DNA from: CBDCMJ01 sp965218875
Lineage (GTDB): Bacteria; Chloroflexota; Dehalococcoidia; Lucifugimonadales; UBA3495
Reading direction: 5' to 3'
Length of the DNA stretch: 64,000 nucleotides
Assembly (NCBI GenBank): GCA_965218875.1
Contig: OZ244707.1
Location: forward strand, 1,612,001 to 1,676,000
The notes below the pieces were generated by a model, which ran no database searches, had not been told where the DNA came from, and worked only from the letters and a program-made list of their open reading frames with translations. This document shows positions 33,004 through 45,904 of this stretch, one piece after another (positions within the stretch are counted from its first letter, which is position 1; every line of letters starts with the position of its first letter). A program made the position numbers and the translations under genes.

Positions 33004-34410
33004 TTGAATGATACGCCCTTGCACTTCAAGACAATCACCGAATTGGCGGCCCTGATCAGGTCAAAGGCGCTGTCACCCGTGGAAGTGACTGAAGCGATGC
33101 TCGACCGCATCCAGGCGCGGGACCCGCACTACAAGAGCTACGCTACGGTCACGGCCGAGCAGGCCAGGGAATCCGCCCAGGCCGCGGAGCGGGCCATAGC
33201 CGCCGGTAACTACCTGGGCCTCCTCCATGGCGTGCCCGTTGCCGTCAAGGACCTGTGTTTCACCAAAGGCGTGGCTACCATGGGCGCCACCGGGGCCCTG
33301 GTCGACCACGTCCCGGATTTCGACTCCACGGTGGTGCGCAAGCTGAACGCCGCCGGCGCCGTCATCCTGGGCAAGCTCAACCTCACCGAGGGCGCCATGG
33401 CCGGTTACAACCGTGACTTTTTGGTGCCGGTAAACCCCTGGGGCGACCACCTCTGGAGCGGGGCCTCTTCCAGCGGCTCCGGCGTGGCCACGGCGGCGGG
33501 AATGTGCTACGGGTCGTTGGGCAGCGATACCGGCGGGTCGATCAGGTTTCCTTCCGCCGCCTGCGGCGTCGTCGGAATCAAGCCCACCTGGGGGAGAGTT
33601 AGCCGGTACGGTGTGCTCGCCTTGGCCGAATCCCTGGACCATATTGGCCCCATGACTCGCAGCGCGGCCGACGCCGGAGCCGTGCTCCAGGCCATAGCCG
33701 GGCCGGACCCGAACGACCCCACGTCTTTGCCCGCTCCGGTACCCGACATGTTGGAGGGCATCGACCAGGGTGTCCGCGGTGTCCGAATCGGCCTGGACGA
33801 GGAATACGTCTCCGGAAATACGGACCCTCAGCTGGTGGAAAGTGTATTGGCGGGAATCCGGGTCCTGGAAGGGTTGGGCGCCGTCGTAGTCCCGGTAAAA
33901 ATGCCCGATACCAGCGGTTACCTGGAGGCGTGGGGAGTGCTCTGCGCTGCCGAGGCGGTGGCCGCCCACGAGGCCACCTACCCGTCACGCCGGGACGACT
34001 ATGGCCCGTGGTTCCAGGGCTGGTTGGACAAGGGTGCGGCAGTCACCGGGGCCGAATATGCCAAGGCCAATAACGTTCGCTCAGCCTGCCGGGGCCTTCT
34101 GGCCAATGTGTTCGAGAACGTAGACGTAATCGGCTGCCCGAGTATGACCACTCCTCCCTTCCCCATCACCCTGGAGGAAATGTACGGGCCCCAGTTCTTG
34201 CTGGACAACCCCGATTGGGGCCGGTTCACGGTGCCATACGATTTCGGCGGCGCTCCCACCATATCCCTGCCTTGCGGGCAGAACAGTGACGGCCTGCCCC
34301 TTAGCATCCAGTTCGTGGGGAAGCACCTTGCCGAGCCGCTGCTGTGCCGGTTGGGGCACACCTTCGAGCAGGCCACTCCATGGCACGACCTCCGACCTGA
34401 TATCGACTGA
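33004..34410 (+). CDS. amidase (amidase signature family)
   Basis: A 468-residue amidase-signature enzyme. The Ser-cisSer-Lys triad is visible as Lys82 (GVPVAVKDL), the cis-Ser in GASSSGSG (155-156) and the nucleophile Ser179 (GSDTGGSIRFPS). The start is TTG 33004, giving NDTPLHFKTITELAALIRSK, the normal family opening, with GGAG seven bases upstream. The frame extends to 32890 without support. Relatives include GatA and Asp-tRNA amidotransferase subunits, but no GatB/GatC is adjacent and the middle region is not GatA-like, so a free-standing amidase is more likely. Substrate unknown. Confidence 0.88.
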   Translation: MNDTPLHFKTITELAALIRSKALSPVEVTEAMLDRIQARDPHYKSYATVTAEQARESAQAAERAIAAGNYLGLLHGVPVAVKDLCFTKGVATMGATGALVDHVPDFDSTVVRKLNAAGAVILGKLNLTEGAMAGYNRDFLVPVNPWGDHLWSGASSSGSGVATAAGMCYGSLGSDTGGSIRFPSAACGVVGIKPTWGRVSRYGVLALAESLDHIGPMTRSAADAGAVLQAIAGPDPNDPTSLPAPVPDMLEGIDQGVRGVRIGLDEEYVSGNTDPQLVESVLAGIRVLEGLGAVVVPVKMPDTSGYLEAWGVLCAAEAVAAHEATYPSRRDDYGPWFQGWLDKGAAVTGAEYAKANNVRSACRGLLANVFENVDVIGCPSMTTPPFPITLEEMYGPQFLLDNPDWGRFTVPYDFGGAPTISLPCGQNSDGLPLSIQFVGKHLAEPLLCRLGHTFEQATPWHDLRPDID

Positions 34411-34524
34411 CGAGCCGCCAGTCGTACTGTAGATGGGAATAGTGGGACGGCGTCAGGCGTCGACTAGAGCCTGGCTCCTTTTCCTGTCTTGACCGGCCCC
34501 GCCCCCAGGCGCTCGGGGAGCCCT

Positions 34525-34959
34525 TTACGCCGGCTCTGCAACGAACACGGGGATCTTCCGGGAGGTCCGGTTCCGGTACTCTTCATAGGGCGGAAACGCT
34601 GCCACCGCCAGGTCCCACAATTGCGAGCGTTCCCCGTCATCCTCGACCTCCCGGACCTGCATCCTGGATACCTCGGTCTCGTCCCGAATTTCCACGTTGC
34701 CGTCGGCTCTAAGGTTATAGACCCACTCGGGATTTTTCGGCGCACCGCCCCGTGAGCCTACCAGCACGTAGCCGTTCCCGCTCTTTACCCGCATGAGAGG
34801 AGTCTTGCGCACTGCCCCGGTCCGGTTGCCGACGTTTATCACGATGATGACCGGTAGCCCGGTATCCAGCAGGGTCGTTCCGTCCGCACCGCCGCTGCCT
34901 TCGTAAAGCTCCACCTGCTCACGCACCCAATCCGTGGTTGAAGGTATGTAGTCTGCCAT
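34525..34959 (-). CDS. Ddn-like F420/nitroreductase-family oxidoreductase
   Basis: A 144-residue protein of the deazaflavin-dependent nitroreductase (Ddn) family. Family blocks are DWVREQVELYEGSGG, VIIVINVGNRTGAVRKTPLM, YVLVGSRGGAPKNPEWVYNL and AAFPPYEEYRNRTSRKIPVF. These proteins use cofactor F420 (or are split-barrel quinone reductases) to reduce quinones or nitro compounds. ATG 34959 has GGAGGGAACC immediately upstream. A deleted second copy lies at 27631-27760. Confidence 0.87.
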   Translation of the reverse strand: MADYIPSTTDWVREQVELYEGSGGADGTTLLDTGLPVIIVINVGNRTGAVRKTPLMRVKSGNGYVLVGSRGGAPKNPEWVYNLRADGNVEIRDETEVSRMQVREVEDDGERSQLWDLAVAAFPPYEEYRNRTSRKIPVFVAEPA

Positions 34960-35320
34960 GGTTCCCTCCGTTTTTCTGATGTCCGGGTGATGTCCGGCTC
35001 GCCGCCTTCTATCATAACGCCGTACCCGGATTTTCTCCATCATGGCGGTCCAGGCCTCGTCCTCCGTCTATTTTCATAGTAATGATAGGTGCGGGAGCCG
35101 GGGATACCAGAGGCGTGAGCTCGGAATGACTATGGCCTTCGCAAGGCCATATAATGGCGATAAGAATGGGGAGTGTGGCGCCATCAGGTGGGGATGGGCG
35201 TAATTGGCGTCGGCGGCCCGGTAACCGGGGAGCACTTTCCAGAGAGCTTGCTGAGGCTGGCGTCAAATAGCGGCGCAATCTGATTTGGGTCGCGGCCGTC
35301 TCGGCAGGGAGGCAGAGGTT
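34960..35320. other. intergenic region with one short palindromic repeat
   Basis: At 35122-35157 the sequence GGAATGAC then ATGGCCTTCGCAAGGCCATA matches, inverted, the palindrome at about 9775-9815. The rest shows no gene. Confidence 0.6.
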
Positions 35321-36208
35321 ATGGCGGAAAAACGGATTCTTTGCGCGTTCGGCGTCGATCTCGACGCCGTGGGGGGATGGCTGGGCTCCTATGGAGGAGA
35401 AGATTCTCCCGACGATATCTCCCGGGGCTTGTTCGCCGGGGAGGTGGGCACGCCCCGCCTGCTGAAGCTGTTCCAGCGGCTGGGCATCCGGACCACCTGG
35501 TTCATTCCCGGTCACTCCATCGAGACTTTTCCGGAGCAGTGCCGGCAGATTGTCGAGGATGGCCACGAGGTCGGCCTCCACGGTTACTCCCACGAAAATC
35601 CCATCGCCATGACTCCGGAGCAGGAGGAAGCTGTCCTGGTCCGGTGCATCGACCTGGTGAGCCAGCTAACCGGGCAGCGGCCCACGGGTTACGTGGCTCC
35701 CTGGTGGGAGTTCAGCCACGTGACCAACGAGTTGCTGCTCAAGCACGGCATCAAGTACGATCACAGCCTGATGCACCGGGATTTCGAGTGCTACTACGTC
35801 CGGGTGGGGGACCGGTGGACCAAGATAGACTACTCCCAGCCGGCAGACCATTGGATGCGGGCCCTGGAACGGGGCCGGGAGACCGGCCTCATAGAGATTC
35901 CGGCCAACTGGTACCTGGACGACCTGCCCCCCATGATGTTCATCAAGAAGTCGCCCAATAGCCACGGCTTCGTTAATCCCCGGGACATCGAGCAGATGTG
36001 GAAGGACCAGTTTGACTACGTGTACCGGGAGTACGACGACGCGGTCTTCCCCATCACCATCCACCCGGACGTCAGCGGCAGGCCGCAGGTACTGCTGATG
36101 TTGGAACGGGTGGCCGCCTATATCCAGTCGCACCCCGGAACGAGCTTCCATAGCTTTGACGAAATCGCGGACGATTTCAGCAGGCGTTACCCTCGAGACC
36201 CGGGCTAG
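35321..36208 (+). CDS. polysaccharide deacetylase-family (PuuE-like) hydrolase
   Basis: A 295-residue NodB-homology protein. The metal Asp is in CAFGVDLDAVGG, the HxxxH-type site in GHEVGLHGYSHEN and the conserved YVAPWWEFSH block follows; SHPGTSFHSFDEIADDF is the C-terminal motif. It resembles PuuE-type deacetylases/amidohydrolases acting on small C-N compounds more than chitin deacetylases, since there is no signal peptide. ATG 35321 was chosen because MAEKRILCAFGVD is the natural opening and AGAGG lies upstream. Substrate unknown. Confidence 0.85.
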   Translation: MAEKRILCAFGVDLDAVGGWLGSYGGEDSPDDISRGLFAGEVGTPRLLKLFQRLGIRTTWFIPGHSIETFPEQCRQIVEDGHEVGLHGYSHENPIAMTPEQEEAVLVRCIDLVSQLTGQRPTGYVAPWWEFSHVTNELLLKHGIKYDHSLMHRDFECYYVRVGDRWTKIDYSQPADHWMRALERGRETGLIEIPANWYLDDLPPMMFIKKSPNSHGFVNPRDIEQMWKDQFDYVYREYDDAVFPITIHPDVSGRPQVLLMLERVAAYIQSHPGTSFHSFDEIADDFSRRYPRDPG

Positions 36209-36255
36209 GGCGGCCCAGGCTAGGGCGGCGTTGCCGCGGCGCGGGCAGGCTGCGC

Positions 36256-37167
36256 CTATTCGGCGGATTGTCCCGCAAGGGGCGGCTGACTCGCGGGGAT
36301 GCCGGCGGGCGAGGGGGTCAACAGCAGGGGTTGGGGGCTTTCCTCGGCGGCGTCTCCCGGGCTCCATATCCAGTAGCGGGAAAGGGCGCCCCCGTCGACC
36401 CTGAGGTCGAAGGCGGTTATCATCTCGGCGTCATCCGACGCCAGGAACACCGCCGCGCTGGCGTAGTGCCTGGGACTGGGCAGCCGCAGCAGGGGCACGC
36501 CGCGGCTGGCGTCTTGCGGCAGACCTTTGGCCCGCCGGCCCTCCCGCGGCAGGGGCCACTTGACCCCCCAGCGGTCCGCCCGGGCGATGCTTTCCTCCGG
36601 GTCGGTGGCCGTGGGGGTGAGACTGTTCACCCGAATTCCGTACTGGGCCAACTCCATGGCCGCCGCCCGCGTGAAATTCAGCAGCCCGCCCTTGGCCGTG
36701 CCGTACCCGATGTTGCCGGGTTCGCCCTGGTGTCCGGCGGTGGAAACCAGGTTGATGATGGCGCCCCTGCGGCCCCCGTCTATCATTTGCCTCGCCACGT
36801 GCTTGGTGAATAGGAAGGCGCCGGTGAGGATGACGTCGGTTTGGCGGCGCCACTCGGCCAGGGGCATGTCCAAGACGCCTTTCCAGTTGAAAACGGTGGT
36901 CCCGTTCACCAGTATGTCCACCGGTCCCCACGCCTCCCCAGCCTCGGCGACGGTGGCGACGACCTGCTCCTCGTCGGTCACGTCGCAGACCAGTCCCATG
37001 GCCTGGCCTCCGTCTTGGATGATGGAAAGGGCGCAGCCGTAGGCGTAGTCGGCTTCGATGTCCACGCAGACCGTCCGGGCGCCCGCCGCCGCCAACCCCT
37101 CAGCGATGCCTCCCATGATGTTGGGACTGGTGCCGGTCAGGAGCGCGGTTTTACCGTCCAGCTTCAA
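36256..37167 (-). CDS. SDR-family oxidoreductase with extended C-terminus
   Basis: A 303-residue short-chain dehydrogenase. The cofactor motif is LLTGTSPNIMGGIAEGLA (an unusual spacing for TGxxxGxG), VCDVTDEEQ carries the Asp, VNGTTVFN stands where NNAG is usual, and the catalytic residues lie in NLVSTAGH and GYGTAKGG (YxxxK). About 45 residues follow the usual end at RVDGG, rich in Pro and Ser. The family reduces or oxidises carbonyls. It converges with the deacetylase and lies 158 bases upstream of the FAH gene end, on the same strand. Confidence 0.85.
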   Translation of the reverse strand: MKLDGKTALLTGTSPNIMGGIAEGLAAAGARTVCVDIEADYAYGCALSIIQDGGQAMGLVCDVTDEEQVVATVAEAGEAWGPVDILVNGTTVFNWKGVLDMPLAEWRRQTDVILTGAFLFTKHVARQMIDGGRRGAIINLVSTAGHQGEPGNIGYGTAKGGLLNFTRAAAMELAQYGIRVNSLTPTATDPEESIARADRWGVKWPLPREGRRAKGLPQDASRGVPLLRLPSPRHYASAAVFLASDDAEMITAFDLRVDGGALSRYWIWSPGDAAEESPQPLLLTPSPAGIPASQPPLAGQSAE

Positions 37168-37325
37168 TATGGGCCCTTCTCCCGGGGCAATCCAAACCCT
37201 CGGCGCGGCGCCAGGGGTGCGTACTCCAGGTCAACGATCGTAGGGGAAGCGGCGGCCTTCCGCCGGCTCGGCGCCGCTGGGCGGCGGCGGCTTGGCGCCT
37301 TCGCAGGGCTGGGTCGCGCCGCAGC

Positions 37326-38237
37326 CTATCTACCCGCCGGCGCCATGGCGATGATGCGGGCCGCGAACTCGGCGTCTATACCCCGGGGCCACTCCCGCTG
37401 CGACGGGTCGCTGACGTGTACGAGCAGGGAGGGGCCGAAGCCTTCTATCTCCATGCGCAGCACGTCGCCGTTTTGCACCGCCCCGATCTGCTGGTGATTA
37501 ACCCCCGTGGCTATCACGTCGCCCGGCTCCAGGGTGGTTATCTTGGAGAACTCGGAGATTAGCTCCGGGATCTGGTGGGCCATGTCGCTGGTGGGGAAAT
37601 CGTGACGCGGATCGTCGTTGTTCCACATCCGCACCCGCAGGTCGTTGGGAGAGGGGACCTCGTCGGCGGTGACCAGCGCCGGACCCATGGGAGCGAAGGT
37701 GTCCCAGCATTTGCCCAGAAAGAAGCTGTTGCCCACCGCCCCCTGAAGCCCCCTGGCCGACATGTCCAGGAAGTTGGTGTAGCCGAACACGTACGACAGG
37801 GCGTCTTCCTGGCTGACCTTGGAGGCCTGCTTGCCGATGACCAAGGCCAACTCCGGCTCGTGGTGGAAGACCGTTGCCGGAGCCGGGGGCAGCTCGCAGG
37901 TGTCGCCGCTGCCGATGATGGCGCTGGGCGACTTGAGGAAGGCGTCCAGCACGGCCGGTTCCCGCTCACCGAATTCCAGGTAGTTGACCGCCGCGCAGAT
38001 CAGCTTGGAAGGCCGGGGGACGGGGGCCCGCAGCCGCACGTCCTGGAGCGGCACGCCGTCTTGGTGCGCTATGGCGGCCTCGATCTTGGGCTTCAGCTCA
38101 TCCCAACCGAGGATGACGTCTTCCATCACGTCCTGGGGACGGCGGAACCGGGACGCGTCCACGGCCACCATGGCGTCGGCCACTCGATTGTCCCGGACCA
38201 CGCCCAAACGGTAATCGTTGTAGAGGACCAGCTTCAT
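37326..38237 (-). CDS. fumarylacetoacetate hydrolase-family protein
   Basis: A 303-residue FAH-fold protein. The metal site is in FHHEPELALVIGKQ (E..E pair), with a further Asp in TNFLDMSARGLQG; EPGDVIATGV and VLRMEIEGFG are family blocks. Members hydrolyse C-C bonds in acylpyruvates or decarboxylate/hydrate related diacids. I chose ATG 38237 (MKLVLYNDYRLG) with GGGGGTG upstream over 38246. It is probably co-transcribed with the SDR at 36256-37167, hinting at a small catabolic unit. Substrate unknown. Confidence 0.87.
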   Translation of the reverse strand: MKLVLYNDYRLGVVRDNRVADAMVAVDASRFRRPQDVMEDVILGWDELKPKIEAAIAHQDGVPLQDVRLRAPVPRPSKLICAAVNYLEFGEREPAVLDAFLKSPSAIIGSGDTCELPPAPATVFHHEPELALVIGKQASKVSQEDALSYVFGYTNFLDMSARGLQGAVGNSFFLGKCWDTFAPMGPALVTADEVPSPNDLRVRMWNNDDPRHDFPTSDMAHQIPELISEFSKITTLEPGDVIATGVNHQQIGAVQNGDVLRMEIEGFGPSLLVHVSDPSQREWPRGIDAEFAARIIAMAPAGR

Positions 38238-38364
38238 GACGCGCACCCCCTATTTTGATCCGGCCGCAACGACGGGAACGGAGGACCGGCTGGCCGCACC
38301 GGCGCCGGGGGAGTGTACCAGACGGCTTCAGGGGTATCAAGATTGGCGGCGGGCCGTGAAATCT

Positions 38365-38392
38365 AAAGGCCGGCCCCTAGGGGCCGGCCTTT
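38365..38392 (-). terminator. perfect 28-nt palindromic terminator
   Basis: AAAGGCCGGCCCCTAGGGGCCGGCCTTT is represented by its halves AAAGGCCGGCCCCT and AGGGGCCGGCCTTT. Read on the minus strand it is followed by AGATTT. It ends the leftward transcript of the dehydratase-like gene (stop at 38429) and shields the FAH gene. Confidence 0.85.
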
Positions 38393-38428
38393 CCGCTTCC
38401 CAGGCGTAAGCCGGGTCTCTCGGCAGCC

Positions 38429-39967
38429 CTACTTGATGTGAGGGGCCACCATGGCGACGAAATTGGCCGCGGTGCTGATGCCGTGGTGATGGGGAAGCTT
38501 GCGCATCGGGTCGTTGAGCTTGGGGTGTTTGGCGGCGTACTCCCGCACCTGCTCTATGGTGACGTCATAGAGGTCAAGGACCTCTTTGATCTCCTGCCGG
38601 GCCTTTAGCTTGGCTTCGTAGAGCTTCATTTGGGTGCGGCTCTTGACGTTTACCTCGCCGTCGCCCGAGGTCTCGACGGGCAGGTATATCGCGTCCTTGT
38701 AGTCGGCCACCACCTTGCTCTGGACTCCGTCGCTCATGGTGCTGGGCATGCAGCCGAAGGGCTTGAGGGAGATCACCATCTGGGCGTGCTTGTCCTTGGT
38801 GGCCATGATGTTCTTGGCGATTTCCAAGTGGCCCTCTCCCCCCTTGAGGTGGGAGTCGTAGTAGGAGCTGGCGTACTCGGCCAGCTTCCGCTGGTTGGGC
38901 AGCGAGTCGGTCTTGAAGCCCAGCCCCCAGCGGTAGAAGTTGTAGTACCAGCGGAAAGCCAGTTGGACCAGCTTCACCTTGCGTATGAAGCTCTTTCTGG
39001 TCTTGTCGATGACCAGGTGGTCTTCTGCGTTCTGACGGGCCGCCCAAATCAGGTACTCGATCCAGGTGCCGATGGGCTCGACCATCACCTCGGCGCCCTC
39101 CGACTCCAGCCAGCGGAACATATGGTAGTTCCCGTCACCCTCCGTGGTCTGGGCCCAGAACTCACCGGTGATCTTCACCTTGGGCTTAACGCGGGTGCGG
39201 TCCACTTTGATGTTCTTGTACATCTTCCGGACTCGCCGCAGGGCGCGCCAGATAGACGTTTTGTCTCTCAGCGAGTCGCCCAAAATTATCTTGGCTTCGG
39301 ATGTGACCCGGTCCGTCTCTCCCTCTTCGACCTCATAGGGGCGGATTTTGTATCCCAGGTCGTTGATCATGTCGCCGACCATGATGCCCTTGATCAGGGT
39401 CAGGCCGAATTTGGCGTTGAGTTCGAGAGCGGAATTGCCGTCGTCCTGGTTTAGCCCTCCCGATTGCTTGAACAGCAATACGCGGAAGTCGTCAAAACCG
39501 GAGTCGCGCAGGGCTTTTCGATACTCGGCTTCGTACATGCCGAAGCGGCAGGGCCCGCAGGCGCCGGCGGTTACGAACACGTACCGTTCCTCGATGTCTT
39601 CTTCGCCCTGTTCTTTGAGCTCTTTCAGGTACTTGACCAGGTTCCCCACCGTGTAGTAGGTGGGGTTGCACTGGCCCCGGTTGCCGTATTCCTTGCCGGT
39701 GGAGAGGGCGTCGTTGTCCGGGCAGGGCAGCAGGCGGATGGTGTAGCCCAGCCCGCGCATACCCTCTTGGACCAGCTCGTCATGGGCCTTAGTCATGCCG
39801 CCGAAGAGGATAGTCACGGAGTCTTTCTGGTCCTTGGTCCACGGGCGCTCGAAAGGCTTCTGAAAATGGTCGACCTGCTTTAGCTCCAGGCCCATCTCGC
39901 TTCGAAGCTTCGCCTCGTAATCTTCGACTTGGGATTCGATTTCCTGCTTATCCAGCACTTTGGCCAT
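38429..39967 (-). CDS. 2-hydroxyacyl-CoA dehydratase-like (HgdB/BcrC-related) partner protein
   Basis: A 512-residue protein that typically accompanies the large BadF-type activases. Cysteines likely to bind an iron-sulfur cluster occur in LLPCPDND, GNRGQCNPTYYTVGN, TAGACGPCRFGMYEAE and KPFGCMPSTMSDG. It is distantly related to the subunits of 2-hydroxyglutaryl-CoA dehydratase and benzoyl-CoA reductase that receive electrons from the activase. ATG 39967 has GGGAGG upstream. It lies 34 bases after the activase stop and ends at a strong terminator, so the two form one operon. The reaction is unknown; it may be reduction or dehydration of a small substrate via a double-cubane cluster. Confidence 0.8.
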   Translation of the reverse strand: MAKVLDKQEIESQVEDYEAKLRSEMGLELKQVDHFQKPFERPWTKDQKDSVTILFGGMTKAHDELVQEGMRGLGYTIRLLPCPDNDALSTGKEYGNRGQCNPTYYTVGNLVKYLKELKEQGEEDIEERYVFVTAGACGPCRFGMYEAEYRKALRDSGFDDFRVLLFKQSGGLNQDDGNSALELNAKFGLTLIKGIMVGDMINDLGYKIRPYEVEEGETDRVTSEAKIILGDSLRDKTSIWRALRRVRKMYKNIKVDRTRVKPKVKITGEFWAQTTEGDGNYHMFRWLESEGAEVMVEPIGTWIEYLIWAARQNAEDHLVIDKTRKSFIRKVKLVQLAFRWYYNFYRWGLGFKTDSLPNQRKLAEYASSYYDSHLKGGEGHLEIAKNIMATKDKHAQMVISLKPFGCMPSTMSDGVQSKVVADYKDAIYLPVETSGDGEVNVKSRTQMKLYEAKLKARQEIKEVLDLYDVTIEQVREYAAKHPKLNDPMRKLPHHHGISTAANFVAMVAPHIK

Positions 39968-40001
39968 AACGTTTCCTCCCTGAAGGTATTGGTGTTCGCG
40001 G

Positions 40002-44075
<4,074 letters not shown>

Positions 44076-44200
44076 GACTCAACACCTCTGGTCTCTGCTT
44101 AGGCCGGATCAGGTTGTCCCGTCCGGATTGCCCAACCGCGTGTCCCGCGGGCATCCGGTATCTATTTCGCGGGGCGCGGCCGAAGCCGGCCGCCCCGGCG

Positions 44201-44815
44201 TCACCGCGCCACTTCCAAGAAGGAGTTCTGGGGATGCACCAAGATTCCACCCATGCCGAACCCCAGCAATTGGGCCCCGATTTCGTCCGTGGACGGCCAG
44301 GGCTCGGGCGACGATGCAAGCTGGAAGACCACCTCTTTCACCGCGCCGATGATGGATAAAGAGGTGAGGCGGGTGTCGCAGGGACGCACCAGATTCATCG
44401 CTATGCCCAAATTGAGGGACCGCTGTATCATACCCGTCACTTCGCTGTAGAACCCCGCCATGGTGTGGTCTAGGCCTCCGGTCTGGTCCATCAGTATCCT
44501 GGTAAGGTCCCTTTCCTCCACCACCAGATTGAGCACCCTGGTGAGATTGCCCTGGATTTGCGCCACGGGGGTGGGCGCTCCCGGAGCCAGCGAGATGGGC
44601 TCAATGGCGTCGTGCAGGTCCTGGAGCAGTGTTTCCAGGATGCTTTCAAAGAGGTGGGGTTTGGAATCGAAATACTGGTAGAAGGTGCTCCTGGCTATCC
44701 CCGCCTCCCGCACGATCTCCGAGATGCTGGTCCCGTGGTATCCCTTGTTGGCGAAAGTTTCTTTAGCGCAATGTACTAAGCGTTGCCTTCGGATGTCCCG
44801 TGATTGGCTGTTCAT
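44201..44815 (-). CDS. TetR/AcrR-family transcriptional regulator
   Basis: A 204-residue TetR-type repressor. The N-terminal helix-turn-helix is clear: CAKETFANKGYHGTSISEIV followed by REAGIARSTFYQYFDSKPHL. The C-terminal ligand domain is divergent. It is the first gene of the minus-strand operon with the large activase and its partner, 125 bases upstream of the activase start. It therefore probably senses the substrate or redox state handled by that system; this is inference. No operator palindrome was evident in the gap. Confidence 0.9.
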   Translation of the reverse strand: MNSQSRDIRRQRLVHCAKETFANKGYHGTSISEIVREAGIARSTFYQYFDSKPHLFESILETLLQDLHDAIEPISLAPGAPTPVAQIQGNLTRVLNLVVEERDLTRILMDQTGGLDHTMAGFYSEVTGMIQRSLNLGIAMNLVRPCDTRLTSLSIIGAVKEVVFQLASSPEPWPSTDEIGAQLLGFGMGGILVHPQNSFLEVAR

Positions 44816-44954
44816 GTGCCGCTCATCCTGCGGATTTCAACGCAGGCGTCGCCCGATACTTTCGCTTCACCTCCACCCGATTGTCAAGACACTTCTTAGG
44901 CAATTGACCGATATAACGGCTCCGGGGCAAGGAGGCCCAGGGCCGCGTGCAGCG

Positions 44955-45148
44955 CCTTTTAGTTGTCATTCCGAGCCCTTCGGCAAGCTCAGGGTAAACT
45001 CGGAGCGAGGAATCTGAGATTCTTGGGTCCGGGCGACCTTGGCCTTGGGCAGAGATTTCAGATTCCTCCCGTTGGTTCGGAATGACAGGTAGGGACTTGG
45101 TTCGGAATGACAGGTAGGGACCAGGGTGACAATTGAAAGACCCTGGGG
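44955..45148. repeat. dispersed palindromic repeat, subfamily 2 copy (inverted relative to 2955-3106)
   Basis: Contains CTTTTAGTTGTCATTCCGAG, GAGGAATCTGAGATTCTTGG, GATTCCTCCCGTTGGTTCGG and AATGACAGGTAGGGAC, with a duplicated end TTGGTTCGGAATGACAGGTA, and terminates GACAATTGAAAGACCCTGG. Its core is nearly identical to 2985-3085. It also carries about 25 bases more (GGCAAGCTCAGGGTAAACTC) inside one arm. The 140 bases before it, up to the TetR start, show no feature. Confidence 0.88.
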
Positions 45149-45180
45149 CCGCGTGAGGCGCGATAGAGGATGAGCTTCGC

Positions 45181-45897
45181 ATGGTGCTAAAATGGCAGGG
45201 GAGAGCCTGGTCTCGCATACCACCGCACCGGCATGAGGCAGGAAACGGCCCAGCCGGCGCGGCCACGGGGAGGAAGGGTACGCCGCTAGGGAAATCAGGG
45301 ACGCCGGGCTTGCCTGGGCTGACGGGCCGGATGATGGCGCTTCTCCTAGCCGTCACGGTCTCCGGTGTCATGGTCGTGTCATCTTTGGCGACCGCCGCGC
45401 CGGCCGCAGCGCAGAATGAGGACGTGCTGAGGATCCGGCAAGTAGTTGACCCTTACGACATCCGCGCCGCAATAGTCCAGTCCGGACTGTCTCTGGGCAA
45501 GACCCTGTTCGCCATCACCTTGCTCGACGCAGCCGATGGCAAGCCGGTGCCCCGCGCCAAGGTGGTCCTGAGGGCCTCGCACCAAGAGAGCGACCATGAA
45601 CTGATAACCACGGCCCACAACACCCCGCAGTCCCCGGACCGCTATGACGCCCAGATGACCCTCGACAAACCGGGCCCCTGGAGTTTGATGGTGGAAGTGG
45701 AAAGCTCCGCCGGACTTGCGGCGGTGCAGTTGGCCCAACTGGACGTCGCAGCGACCCGCCGGGTGTCCGGCGGGACGTTCGTCTTTATCGGCGTGTTCGC
45801 CGCGCTGCTCGCGGGGGTATCGTACCTCTGGTGGAGCACAGCCCGGAGGAACGGGGGCCGGAATGACCCCGCGGCCTCCGGCCCGATGGACGCGTGA
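45181..45897 (+). CDS. exported FixH/YtkA-like membrane-anchored protein
   Basis: A 238-residue protein with an N-terminal signal (MMALLLAVTVSGVMVVSSLA, from residue 51) ending in AAPAAAQ, an extracytoplasmic beta-rich domain (SLGKTLFAITLLDAADGKPV, RYDAQMTLDKPGPWSLMVEV) and a C-terminal membrane span (FVFIGVFAALLAGVSYLWW). This is the layout of FixH/YtkA-like proteins found near cytochrome oxidase assembly genes. ATG 45331 may be the true start; the longer form adds 50 residues. It precedes the CtaG-like gene by seven bases and is probably involved in copper or oxidase assembly. That role is inferred from position. Confidence 0.65.
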   Translation: MVLKWQGRAWSRIPPHRHEAGNGPAGAATGRKGTPLGKSGTPGLPGLTGRMMALLLAVTVSGVMVVSSLATAAPAAAQNEDVLRIRQVVDPYDIRAAIVQSGLSLGKTLFAITLLDAADGKPVPRAKVVLRASHQESDHELITTAHNTPQSPDRYDAQMTLDKPGPWSLMVEVESSAGLAAVQLAQLDVAATRRVSGGTFVFIGVFAALLAGVSYLWWSTARRNGGRNDPAASGPMDA

Positions 45898-45904
45898 AAA
45901 ACAC